From positions 1 to 37,610 of the forward strand of contig NZ_NIBU01000037.1 of assembly GCF_002632485.1 (NCBI RefSeq): DNA of 37,610 bases, given 5' to 3'. The notes beneath the pieces are model-generated. The model saw nothing but the letters and a program-made list of their open reading frames with translations, was not told the origin of the DNA and did no database searches. Below, one piece after another: positions 16,895 to 25,088 of the stretch; the first letter of the stretch is position 1; each line of letters starts with the position of its first letter. Origin of the DNA: Xenorhabdus innexi. GTDB lineage: Bacteria > Pseudomonadota > Gammaproteobacteria > Enterobacterales > Enterobacteriaceae. The position numbers and the translations under genes were made by a program.

Positions 16895-17797
16895 TTAATA
16901 TCCCAGCTCGCTTAAAAATATTCCTAATATCGAATTTGTACCTTTTCCTTTGCGTGTCACAATGGAAATTTTAGAATCATAATAAATTTGCTCAGGCAAT
17001 AGTGCTTTCATAATCCCTTTTTCTACCCATATGCGAGCATAGTGATCCGGCAGAAACCCGACAAATTTACCTGTAAGAATTAAAAATGCGATACCTTCAC
17101 GATCAGATGCGGTTGCCGCGCTATTCAGTAATTTATGATGATTCATTGCTTCAGTACTTATACGGTAGCTGGGTATGACAGCATCTAATTGGCTTAACTG
17201 CTCAGTATCAAAGTTGTCCGTAAGCAAAAATGCCTGATGTTTATCACTGCAATAAAGATATGACCGTTCATCATAGAGTGGTAAGTAATTTAATCCCGAT
17301 AATGGCGTGATCAGTGGCAGGGCGCCAATCTGCAATCTTCCGTCCAATATACCGCGTTCAATTTCTGTCGGCGTACACATACTGATATTAATCAGAATAT
17401 TGTCGCTTGCTGAACGCAGGCGTTCCAGTGCGTTAGTAATCCGCATCATCGGCTGTGTGACAAGGTTATTGATAATGCCGATGTTAAACTCTCCCCGTAG
17501 CTGTTTATGTATCTGATTAACATGCTGGCGGAACTCTTCAATCGACGCCATCATGGTTTCACTGGCTCGCAGAATTTCCCGTCCTTCATCAGTCAGAGAA
17601 AATCCAGCGCGACCGCGTTGGCATAAGCGCATTCCCAAACGTTTTTCCAAATCCCCCATATGAAGGCTGATTGCTGAACGTGTGATACCGAGCAGGCTTT
17701 CCGCGGCTGAAAAGCTGCCACATTCTGCGACGACCTTAAATATACGTAATAATTTCAAATCAAAATCAGTTACTTGACTAAAATTTGCAGGTTTCAT
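16895..17797 (-). CDS. LysR-type regulator of the beta-alanine catabolic genes
   Basis: A 300-aa LTTR. The N-terminal HTH is FKVVAECGSFSAAESLLGIT followed by RSAISLHMGDLEKRLG; the C-terminal part is a periplasmic-binding-protein-like effector domain from about residue 100. It is divergent from bauA and mmsA, the same arrangement as the LysR gene beside P. aeruginosa bauA, so it probably activates them in response to an omega-amino acid. A TGAGT-AA-ACTCA dyad lies just upstream of its start and an ACTCA half-site lies nearer bauA. Confidence 0.9.
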   Translation of the reverse strand: MKPANFSQVTDFDLKLLRIFKVVAECGSFSAAESLLGITRSAISLHMGDLEKRLGMRLCQRGRAGFSLTDEGREILRASETMMASIEEFRQHVNQIHKQLRGEFNIGIINNLVTQPMMRITNALERLRSASDNILINISMCTPTEIERGILDGRLQIGALPLITPLSGLNYLPLYDERSYLYCSDKHQAFLLTDNFDTEQLSQLDAVIPSYRISTEAMNHHKLLNSAATASDREGIAFLILTGKFVGFLPDHYARIWVEKGIMKALLPEQIYYDSKISIVTRKGKGTNSILGIFLSELGY

Positions 17798-17802
17798 TTA
17801 GG

Positions 17803-17814
17803 TGAGTAAACTCA
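17803..17814. promoter_or_regulatory. Candidate LysR box between the regulator and bauA
   Basis: TGAGT-AA-ACTCA is a perfect 12-bp dyad 6 bp upstream of the regulator start. Another ACTCA occurs near 17866 in the same intergenic region. Confidence 0.4.
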
Positions 17815-17913
17815 TAACTAATGATTCAATAAATAAGATTTAACTTGAATATCATTTTATTGCAAACTCACTGTTACGACTTTTTGTTACATTTTAGTGC
17901 GAGGAGTTAAAAA

Positions 17914-19275
17914 ATGTCAGATAGCAATACCGTTCAAACCCGTTCCTTCCATGTTAACCCATCTCAAGACCTGAATTTGAAAGCACATTGGATGCCGTTT
18001 AGTGCTAATCGCCATTTTCAACAAGATCCACGATTGATTGTTGCGGCGGATGGTCACTGGCTGACGGATGATAAAGGCCGCCGTATTTATGATAGTTTGT
18101 CTGGTTTATGGACTTGTGGAGCAGGGCACTCACGTTCAGAAATCCGTCAGGCGGTTTCTGAGCAGTTAGGCACATTAGATTATTCTCCCGGTTTCCAGCA
18201 TGCTCATCCGCTGTCATTCCGGTTGGCAGATAAAATCGCCAGCCTGATGCCCGGTGATTTAAATCATGTGTTTTTTACCAACTCAGGCTCAGATTCCGTT
18301 GATACCGCAGTAAAAATAGCAAAGGCTTACTGGCGGATAAAAGGGCAGCCGACTAAAACCAGAATGATTGGCAGAATGCGCGCTTATCACGGTGTTAATA
18401 TCGGGGGAACCAGCCTTGGCGGTATTGGCGGAAATCGCAAGATGTTCGGTCAATTGATGGAAGTTGACCATCTGTCACACACGTTACAAAGTGGTATGGC
18501 CTTCATTAAAGGCGTTCCGCCAACCGGCGGTATCGAATTGGCAGATGAGCTGCTGAAGCTGATAGAACTCCATGATGCCAGCAACATCGCCGCGGTAATT
18601 GTTGAACCTGTTGCCGGTTCTGCCGGTGCGATTGTCCCGCCACAAGGCTATCTGCAACGTTTAAGGGAAATATGTACTCAGCATAATATCCTGCTGATTT
18701 TTGACGAAGTCATTACCGGATTAGGCCGTTTAGGGCGCTGGACAGGCGCTGAATATTTCGGAGTCACTCCAGATATTCTTACTTTTGCCAAGCAGGTCAC
18801 AAATGGTGCTATCCCGCTTGGCGGCGCTGTTGTTTCCAGTGAGATCTATGACACATTCATGTCACAGTCTCTTCCTGAGCATATGATTGAATTCAGCCAC
18901 GGTTATACCTATTCCGCTCACCCTGTTGCCTGTGCTGCGGGTCTGGCAACGTTAACACTGCTGGAAAGAGACAACCTGATCCAACAATCTGCTGAATTAG
19001 CGCCTCATTTTGAAAAACGCCTGCACGAGCTCAGGCATTGTCCTAATGTTGTTGATATCCGTAACTGCGGCCTGATTGGTACTATCCAAATTGCACCACG
19101 GGATGGCGATAGTGTGATACGGCCTTTTGAAGCCGGTATTGCATTATGGAAAGCCGGTTTCTATGTTCGCTTTGGGGGCGATGGTCTGCAATTCGGCCCG
19201 ATGTTTAATGCTAAACCTGAAGATCTTGACCGGGTGTTCAATGCAGTGGGTGATGCTTTGCATCAGGTTAAATAA
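17914..19275 (+). CDS. bauA: Beta-alanine (omega-amino acid):pyruvate aminotransferase
   Basis: A 453-aa class III PLP aminotransferase (also named aptA or OapT) that transfers the amino group of beta-alanine to pyruvate, giving malonate semialdehyde and alanine. The N-terminus KAHWMPFSANRHF and the block YDSLSGLWTCGAGHSR are hallmarks of this subgroup. PLP residues visible are Asp264 in LLIFDEVITGLGRLG and Lys293 in TFAKQVTNGAIPLGG. A GAGGAG ribosome site precedes the ATG. It is 15 bp upstream of mmsA/bauC and divergent from the LysR gene. The length is normal and the gene looks intact. Activity on related omega-amino acids is likely. Confidence 0.94.
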   Translation: MSDSNTVQTRSFHVNPSQDLNLKAHWMPFSANRHFQQDPRLIVAADGHWLTDDKGRRIYDSLSGLWTCGAGHSRSEIRQAVSEQLGTLDYSPGFQHAHPLSFRLADKIASLMPGDLNHVFFTNSGSDSVDTAVKIAKAYWRIKGQPTKTRMIGRMRAYHGVNIGGTSLGGIGGNRKMFGQLMEVDHLSHTLQSGMAFIKGVPPTGGIELADELLKLIELHDASNIAAVIVEPVAGSAGAIVPPQGYLQRLREICTQHNILLIFDEVITGLGRLGRWTGAEYFGVTPDILTFAKQVTNGAIPLGGAVVSSEIYDTFMSQSLPEHMIEFSHGYTYSAHPVACAAGLATLTLLERDNLIQQSAELAPHFEKRLHELRHCPNVVDIRNCGLIGTIQIAPRDGDSVIRPFEAGIALWKAGFYVRFGGDGLQFGPMFNAKPEDLDRVFNAVGDALHQVK

Positions 19276-19290
19276 ACGGGAATTAGTAGC

Positions 19291-20787
19291 ATGAAAATAA
19301 TTACACATCTTATTAATGGCGAAATGACTGCTGGTGGTAACAGAACATCGGCAGTGTTTAATCCGTCTACCGGAAATACAATCCGGCAGGTTGAAATGGC
19401 GGATACCACCACAGTACAAAATGCAATTACTGCCGCGAAAGCGGCACTTCCTCACTGGCGCAATACTCCTCCGGTTAAACGTGTACAGATTTTATTTCGT
19501 TTCAAACAATTGATTGAGCAACATGAAGAACAAATTATTAGCCTAATCAGCGAAGAACACGGTAAGACACTGGAAGATTCTGCCGGAGAACTGAAAAGAG
19601 GTATTGAAAATATTGACTTTGCTGTTGGTGCGCCGGAATTACTGAAGGGAGAGTACAGCCGGAATGTCGGGCCGGAAATTGATTCATGGAGTGATTTTCA
19701 CGCCGTCGGTGTTGTGGCCGGCATTACGCCGTTTAATTTCCCGGCTATGGTTCCTTTATGGATGTACCCACTGGCGATTGCGTGTGGAAATACCTTTATT
19801 CTCAAACCCTCCGAGCGTGCTCCAAGTTCAACATTATTTATTGCACAGTTACTCCATCAGGCCGGGTTGCCTGATGGTGTGCTGAACGTAGTCAATGGTG
19901 ATAAAGAAGCGGTTGATTGCCTGCTTGCCTCTCCCGATGTTAAGGCAATAAGTTTTGTCGGCTCCACGCCCATCGCGGAATATATCTATAGCGAAGGAAC
20001 ACGCCGCGGAAAGCGGGTACAGGCTCTGGGTGGCGCGAAAAATCATGCTGTAATTATGCCTGATGCAGATTTAAACAATGCTGCCAATGCACTGATGGGC
20101 GCTGCTTATGGCTCTTGTGGTGAGCGATGTATGGCTATCTCTGTTGCCGTTTGCGTCGGCGATCAGGTTGCTGATGCGCTTATTGAAAAGCTAAAACCTC
20201 AGATTAATGGACTGAAAATCGGGGCGGGAACAAATCGTGGTCTGGATATGGGGCCACTGATTACAAAAGCCCACCTTGAGAAAGTCTCAGATTATGTGAC
20301 GGATGGCCTGAAATCCGGCGCTGAACTGGTTGTTGACGGCAGAAATTTATCTGTCACCGGGCACGAAAATGGTTTCTTCATCGGTGGTTGTCTGTTTGAT
20401 CATGTCACACCAGAAATGCGGATTTATCGGGAAGAAATCTTTGGGCCTGTTTTGTGTGTTGTCAGAGTGCCGAGTCTGGAAGACGCAATTGCATTAATCA
20501 ATGCCCACGAATACGGAAATGGCACATGTGTTTTTACCAATGATGGCGAAGTTGCCCGGTTATTTGCCAATGAAATTGAAGTGGGCATGGTCGGCGTTAA
20601 CGTACCTTTACCTGTTCCGGTTTCTTATCATAGCTTTGGCGGCTGGAAGCGTTCATTATTTGGTGATTTACATGCTTATGGCCCGGATGGTGTCCGTTTT
20701 TACACCCGCCGTAAAACTGTCACTCAACGCTGGATCAAACGCGAACGCCATGAAGCAGCTCAGTTTTATTTCCCGAGTAACCACTAA
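19291..20787 (+). CDS. mmsA: (Methyl)malonate-semialdehyde dehydrogenase, CoA-acylating
   Basis: A 498-aa aldehyde dehydrogenase that converts malonate semialdehyde (or methylmalonate semialdehyde) plus CoA and NAD+ to acetyl-CoA (or propionyl-CoA), CO2 and NADH. The catalytic cysteine is Cys280 in GSCGERCMAIS; NAD-binding FVGSTPIAEYIYSEG and GITPFNFPAMVPLWMYP are typical of MmsA. In this operon it completes beta-alanine breakdown after BauA, as BauC does in Pseudomonas. It is followed by a hairpin at 20804-20826. Valine catabolism is the other possible role. Confidence 0.93.
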   Translation: MKIITHLINGEMTAGGNRTSAVFNPSTGNTIRQVEMADTTTVQNAITAAKAALPHWRNTPPVKRVQILFRFKQLIEQHEEQIISLISEEHGKTLEDSAGELKRGIENIDFAVGAPELLKGEYSRNVGPEIDSWSDFHAVGVVAGITPFNFPAMVPLWMYPLAIACGNTFILKPSERAPSSTLFIAQLLHQAGLPDGVLNVVNGDKEAVDCLLASPDVKAISFVGSTPIAEYIYSEGTRRGKRVQALGGAKNHAVIMPDADLNNAANALMGAAYGSCGERCMAISVAVCVGDQVADALIEKLKPQINGLKIGAGTNRGLDMGPLITKAHLEKVSDYVTDGLKSGAELVVDGRNLSVTGHENGFFIGGCLFDHVTPEMRIYREEIFGPVLCVVRVPSLEDAIALINAHEYGNGTCVFTNDGEVARLFANEIEVGMVGVNVPLPVPVSYHSFGGWKRSLFGDLHAYGPDGVRFYTRRKTVTQRWIKRERHEAAQFYFPSNH

Positions 20788-20803
20788 ATAACAAGATAAT
20801 TTA

Positions 20804-20826
20804 TTGAGCGGCATAACGCCGCTCAA
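20804..20826 (+). terminator. Terminator after the bauA-mmsA operon
   Basis: Perfect 9-bp arms TTGAGCGGC / GCCGCTCAA with loop ATAAC, then ATTATTTG. The T-tract is weak but the stem is GC-rich. Confidence 0.75.
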
Positions 20827-21037
20827 ATTATTTGTAGCGCAGTAAAGTCCTCTTCAAAACAATCTTCCGCAACAAATTTTGTAATAGTCGCCATTAACAA
20901 TATGTTGATAGGCTTGATGACTGCGATATTCAGAGATTACAAATAAATTTTCAGCACCACTATGCTATCTGAAATGAAAAGCTTTGATTGTATCTATTCT
21001 CAATAATTGAAAATAACCCTAACAAAAAGAGCTTGCC

Positions 21038-21697
21038 ATGAATAAGAACAGCAAAAATTATGTAAAATGGTGGTTAGAACAGGAAAAATCAAGAAAAAAC
21101 AATTCATTACCTGTAAAAATAACACTGGCAGGGATTAAATTATCAGTTATTCCTCAGGCGTTTCTTCCATCCCCACGACAAACCCATTCCACACCATTAC
21201 TTATAAAAAATATTAAGCATTATAACTTCATGGGGAAAAAAGTCCTTGATATAGGAACTGGTAGTGGTGTTCTTGCTATTTACTCAGCTCTCAATGGTGC
21301 ATCTTTGGTAACAGCAACAGATATCGATGAGCATATATTATACGCGGCTAAAAAGAATGCTGATCTGAATAAGATCACCGGCATCCATTTTATGAAGAGC
21401 AATCTCTTTGAATCAGTCGAAGGTAAATATGATTACATATTTGCTAATGGTCCAATTTCTCCCGAGTCTTGGTCAGAAAAAAGTCTGGCGGGACATTCCA
21501 TATCAAGTTACGGAGAAACTCTTTTTAGCCAGTACCGCAACTACCTGACAGATGGAGGATTAATGTTTATGACATTTGCAGAATTTGGGTCAACTGAGAA
21601 ATTCTATAAAACACTTAAAAAATATAATGTTATAGATAAAGAAAAAAGAGAGAAAAAATTTGGGGTATGGTGGAGTTTTCATGAAATAAGAAAATAA
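21038..21697 (+). CDS. SAM-dependent methyltransferase, class I (PrmA/PrmC-like)
   Basis: A 219-aa protein with SAM motif I in KKVLDIGTGSGVLAIY, an acidic loop in ATDIDEHILYAAKKNA and a post-motif region YDYIFANGPISPESW. In glutamine or nucleic-acid N-methyltransferases this last motif is usually N/D-P-P-Y; here it is N-G-P-I, so the substrate is probably different. The residues before the Rossmann core (AGIKLSVIPQAFLPSPRQTH) resemble PrmC-type linkers. The gene stands alone, 98 bp upstream of the ASCH gene on the same strand. The substrate is unknown. Confidence 0.75.
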   Translation: MNKNSKNYVKWWLEQEKSRKNNSLPVKITLAGIKLSVIPQAFLPSPRQTHSTPLLIKNIKHYNFMGKKVLDIGTGSGVLAIYSALNGASLVTATDIDEHILYAAKKNADLNKITGIHFMKSNLFESVEGKYDYIFANGPISPESWSEKSLAGHSISSYGETLFSQYRNYLTDGGLMFMTFAEFGSTEKFYKTLKKYNVIDKEKREKKFGVWWSFHEIRK

Positions 21698-21795
21698 ATG
21701 CGGTTGAGTTTGAAGTACAAAGTTAAGCAGGCATTATCTCTTTCAAAATAATGATAAAATATTCGACCTTAATGAAATTGTAACAGGTCTGGAAT

Positions 21796-22221
21796 ATGGA
21801 ATATCATGAAATGATGAAGATGATTAAAGAAAAATATCCGACAGCAGAGCACTGGCAATTTGGTGATTCTGCTGAATTACAGGATGCTCTTGCTGGATTA
21901 GTCACCAAAGAGATTAAAACTGCGACCAGTTGTTCGTTTGCCTCCTATAGGCAGAGTGGAAATAGTATTGTCATCGGTAACGAATACATTGTATTGAATA
22001 GTAGAAACGAACCAACCTGTGTTGTCAGGGTAATGGCTCTGCATCTTGTCAGATTTTCAGAAATGACTACTGAACTGGCCTGGAAAGAAGGAGAGGGTGA
22101 TCGTTCAGTGAAGCATTGGCAACAGGAACATCAACGTTTTTTTGAACGTGAAGGAACGTTTTCACCTGAAATGGAAGTTGTTGTTATTGAATTTAAAATG
22201 ATCGATACAGTAACCGCATAG
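21796..22221 (+). CDS. ASCH domain protein
   Basis: A 141-aa protein of the ASCH (PUA-like) fold. The family features are FGDSAELQDALAGLVTKEIK then TATSCSFASY, a beta-barrel with IVIGNEYIVLNSRNEPTCVV, and the C-terminal block AWKEGEGDRSVKHWQQEHQR followed by a PEMEVVVIEFK strand. ASCH proteins bind RNA or nucleotides, and some are ribonucleases or amidohydrolases. The K-T-A-T-S-C-S motif is the usual active or binding site. It lies between the methyltransferase and the purine deaminase-like gene, so a nucleotide-related role is possible but unproven. Confidence 0.85.
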   Translation: MEYHEMMKMIKEKYPTAEHWQFGDSAELQDALAGLVTKEIKTATSCSFASYRQSGNSIVIGNEYIVLNSRNEPTCVVRVMALHLVRFSEMTTELAWKEGEGDRSVKHWQQEHQRFFEREGTFSPEMEVVVIEFKMIDTVTA

Positions 22222-22380
22222 AAAATTACAAAATAAAAGGCGGAGTGTTTCCTTTCCATTCCGTCACTGAGATCACATCCACGCGTTGAATAGCAGTGTA
22301 TATCAAGTCAAAGATAGCGCTGTCTGCAACTGAAAAAGAGGGCGTTCATTACATCACTACCATTTAAAACAGGAGTAGCT

Positions 22381-23883
22381 ATGAAAGATCAAAAACCCGA
22401 TCAGCTACGTCGTTTATTAGTAAAAGCTCCGTTGCTGGTTCCTTTGTTAACAACACTTCCTGCTGCCGCAAAAGAAAAACTACTGTCATCTTTCATCGGG
22501 AATCAATCAACCGATACGCCCCCAATAGCCGGAAAAACACTGCTGCTGAAAAACGCTGACGTGGTTGTGACTATGGATAAGGATAGGCGTGAAATTAAAC
22601 AAGGTTGTATCTTTATTAAAGGTAATACTATTGTTGCTGTCGGAACAGAAAGCGAAGTCCCGCAAACAGCCGACAGAGTTATTGACCTCAAAGGACATAT
22701 TGTCATTCCGGGTCTGATTAATACCCATCATCATATGTACCAGACGTTAACGCGCGTAGTGCCAGCAGCACAGGACGTTGAGCTGTTTAACTGGCTGACC
22801 GCATTGTATCCGACCTGGGAAAAACTGACTCCGGAAATGATGAAAGTAGCAACCAAAACGGCGATGGCTGAACTGATGCTTTCTGGCTGTACAACTTCCA
22901 GCGATCACCAGTATGTCTATCCGAATGGCATCAGGCTTGAACACAGTATTGAAGCTGCGCAGGAAATGGGGATGCGTTTCCATGCCTGCCGTGGCAGCAT
23001 GAGTCTGGGCAAAAAACAGGGCGGTCTGCCACCGGATTCTATCGTTGAAGATGAGAAATTTATCCTTAAAGACACTCAGCGTGTGATTGAACAGTTCCAT
23101 GATGCAGAGCGTGGCGCGATGATCCGTATTGTGGTTGCCCCTTGCTCTCCGTTCTCGGTCAGTGAAGGGTTGATGAGAGACTCAGCAAAACTTGCCCGTG
23201 CGCACGGTGTTTCACTGCATACGCACTTGGCAGAAAACATCAGCGACATAAACTTCAGTAAAAAAACCTTCAACAAAACCCCAGCCCAGTACGTGGAAGA
23301 CCTTGAGTGGGTTGGTCACGATGTGTGGCATGCACATTGCGTGAAGCTTGATGACTACGGCATAAAGCTGTTTGCCCGAACCGGTACCGGCGTAGCGTAT
23401 TGCCCTTGTTCCAATATGCGTCTGGGTTCCGGTATCGCACCGGTGCGGCATATGCTGGATGCCGGAATACAGGTAGGGCTGGGGGTCGATGGCTCCGCAT
23501 CTAACGACAGCTCAGATATGATGGCGGAAGTGCGTCAGGCGCTGCTATTACAGCGAGTTGGTTTCGGCCCTGAAGCCCTGACTTCACGCGAAGCGCTGGA
23601 AATCGCAACACTTGGGGGCGCGAAAAACCTTAACCGGGACGATATAGGTGCACTGGCTCCGGGCATGATGGCTGATATTGCTGTGTTTAGTCTCGAAGGC
23701 ATTGGTCTTGCAGGCGCGCAGCACGATCCGGTCTCAGCACTGGTGTTCTGTAATCCGGGCAAAGTGGCGTACAATATCATCAACGGTCGTATCGTAGTTG
23801 AAGACGGTAAAGTGACCACGGTGGACGTTCCGGTAATTATTGAGCAGCATAATCGCCTTTCCTACCAACTGGTTGAAGGTTAA
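22381..23883 (+). CDS. 8-oxoguanine deaminase-like amidohydrolase with signal-like N-terminus
   Basis: A 500-aa metal-dependent amidohydrolase. Metal ligands are seen as His116 and His118 in NTHHHMYQTLTR, His280 in LHTHLAE, and Asp370 in GLGVDGSASNDSSDM, with catalytic Glu285. The blocks RGSMSLGKKQGGLPPDS, APCSPFSVSEGLMRDSA and YCPCSNMRLGSGIAPVR closely resemble P. aeruginosa Pa0142 as I recall it, which deaminates 8-oxoguanine to urate; isocytosine or atrazine-type substrates are alternatives. Unlike that enzyme it has about 50 extra N-terminal residues with RRLLVK followed by APLLVPLLTTLPAAA, resembling a Tat signal. An AGGAG site precedes the ATG. It is followed by a hairpin at 23896-23928. 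Confidence 0.78.
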   Translation: MKDQKPDQLRRLLVKAPLLVPLLTTLPAAAKEKLLSSFIGNQSTDTPPIAGKTLLLKNADVVVTMDKDRREIKQGCIFIKGNTIVAVGTESEVPQTADRVIDLKGHIVIPGLINTHHHMYQTLTRVVPAAQDVELFNWLTALYPTWEKLTPEMMKVATKTAMAELMLSGCTTSSDHQYVYPNGIRLEHSIEAAQEMGMRFHACRGSMSLGKKQGGLPPDSIVEDEKFILKDTQRVIEQFHDAERGAMIRIVVAPCSPFSVSEGLMRDSAKLARAHGVSLHTHLAENISDINFSKKTFNKTPAQYVEDLEWVGHDVWHAHCVKLDDYGIKLFARTGTGVAYCPCSNMRLGSGIAPVRHMLDAGIQVGLGVDGSASNDSSDMMAEVRQALLLQRVGFGPEALTSREALEIATLGGAKNLNRDDIGALAPGMMADIAVFSLEGIGLAGAQHDPVSALVFCNPGKVAYNIINGRIVVEDGKVTTVDVPVIIEQHNRLSYQLVEG

Positions 23884-23895
23884 TAGCATATAAAC

Positions 23896-23928
23896 ACCAT
23901 CTTCCTAATAGACTAATAAGAAGATGGT
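23896..23928. terminator. Hairpin between convergent deaminase and EamA genes
   Basis: Arms ACCATCTTC / GAAGATGGT (9 bp) with a 15-nt loop lie between the two converging stop codons. Weak T-runs flank it. Confidence 0.6.
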
Positions 23929-23946
23929 TTCACCAGATCGAAGGGG

Positions 23947-24828
23947 CTACCTTGCAAAACGTCGGGAACCAAAGACACAAAAAACGACACCAACTGTGAC
24001 AATCACCATAAGAAAGCTGACAGGTTCGCCAAGCAAACCCGCGGCTAAAGCCAGTCCTAGAAAGGGTTGCAGTAACTGAAGCTGACCAACAGCGGCAATG
24101 CCTCCCTGAACTAAACCCCGATACCAGAAAATAAACCCAATCAGCATACTAAAGAGGGAAACATATCCAAGGCTTATCCAGGCAGGCATACTGACATTGC
24201 TGAATGAATCCGGCATATAAACCAATGTCAGGATAAGCATGATGGGTAATGAAATGAGTAAAGCCCAGCATATAACCTGCCACCCTCCTAATTCACGGGA
24301 AACTTTTGCACCTTCCGCATAACCGAGACCACACACAATCACAGATGCCAGCATTAACAGATCTCCGGTCAGTGAAGTGGTGGCATCCTGCGTAAAGGCA
24401 AACCCCATCACCAGTACACTGCCGATAACAGAAAACACCCAGAAAGCGGGACGGGGGCGTTCTCCTCCTCGCCATACACCAAAGATGGCTGTTGCCAGAG
24501 GCAATAAACCGAGAAATACAATGGAGTGGGCTGAAGTTATGTGTTGTAGTGCCAGTGCAGTAAGAAGAGGGAAGCCAACCACTACACCAATAGAAACAAT
24601 AACCAGAGAAGCAATTTGTTCTAACTTAGGGCGCTTCTCTTTTAACGCTAATAATATGACAAGAGCCAATAAACCGGCAATGGAAGCCCGGGCAACAGTA
24701 AGGAATACCGGGTCAAAATCCATCACTGCCAATTTTGTTGCAGGTAAAGACCCACTGAAAATCAATACACCAAGAAAGCCATTAAACCATCCGTTCGTTC
24801 TGTCCTGCTTCATGATTATACTTTTCAT
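23947..24828 (-). CDS. EamA/DMT family exporter paired with a MocR regulator
   Basis: A 293-aa inner-membrane protein with ten hydrophobic segments and two EamA repeats. The first repeat opens FLGVLIFSGSLPATKLAV and continues with TVARASIAGLLALVILLA; the second contains ISLGYVSLFSMLIGFIFWYR and ends with VTVGVVFCVF. The likely function is export of an amino acid, vitamin B6-related compound or drug. Two ATGs are possible (24828 and 24813). It is divergent from a MocR-type regulator, a very common pairing, with a long palindrome between them. Confidence 0.87.
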   Translation of the reverse strand: MKSIIMKQDRTNGWFNGFLGVLIFSGSLPATKLAVMDFDPVFLTVARASIAGLLALVILLALKEKRPKLEQIASLVIVSIGVVVGFPLLTALALQHITSAHSIVFLGLLPLATAIFGVWRGGERPRPAFWVFSVIGSVLVMGFAFTQDATTSLTGDLLMLASVIVCGLGYAEGAKVSRELGGWQVICWALLISLPIMLILTLVYMPDSFSNVSMPAWISLGYVSLFSMLIGFIFWYRGLVQGGIAAVGQLQLLQPFLGLALAAGLLGEPVSFLMVIVTVGVVFCVFGSRRFAR

Positions 24829-24968
24829 GATTGTTCTGTAACCTCATGTAATTGGGTTTTTATAGCCGAAGTCTATGCCCAATGGATTTCAAACCACTTG
24901 AAAGACAAAGGGGATATAAATGAAATATTACCCTACCTCTGATAACGAGAAATCATGATATTGCTCAC

Positions 24969-24998
24969 ATTCATGACAATCAAATTATTGTCATGAAT
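24969..24998. promoter_or_regulatory. 30-bp palindrome, candidate MocR operator
   Basis: ATTCATGACAAT-CAAATT-ATTGTCATGAAT has perfect 12-bp arms and a 6-bp spacer. A related half-site TCATGATATT occurs at 24953-24962, and another (TTCATGATTG) overlaps the EamA start. This layout between divergent eamA and mocR-like genes suggests regulator binding at repeated half-sites. Confidence 0.6.
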
Positions 24999-25088
24999 AC
25001 ATTTTCGTACAAATGAGGTATACCGACCGATAAACTTCAGCGTTATGCAGGGAGATAATAACTGCGCTGAAACCGGAGGTTTTTTTCG

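Noticed and set aside
22262-22282. CRP site upstream of the deaminase gene
   Set aside because: Only one half (GATCACAT) resembles the consensus; the other half is poor.
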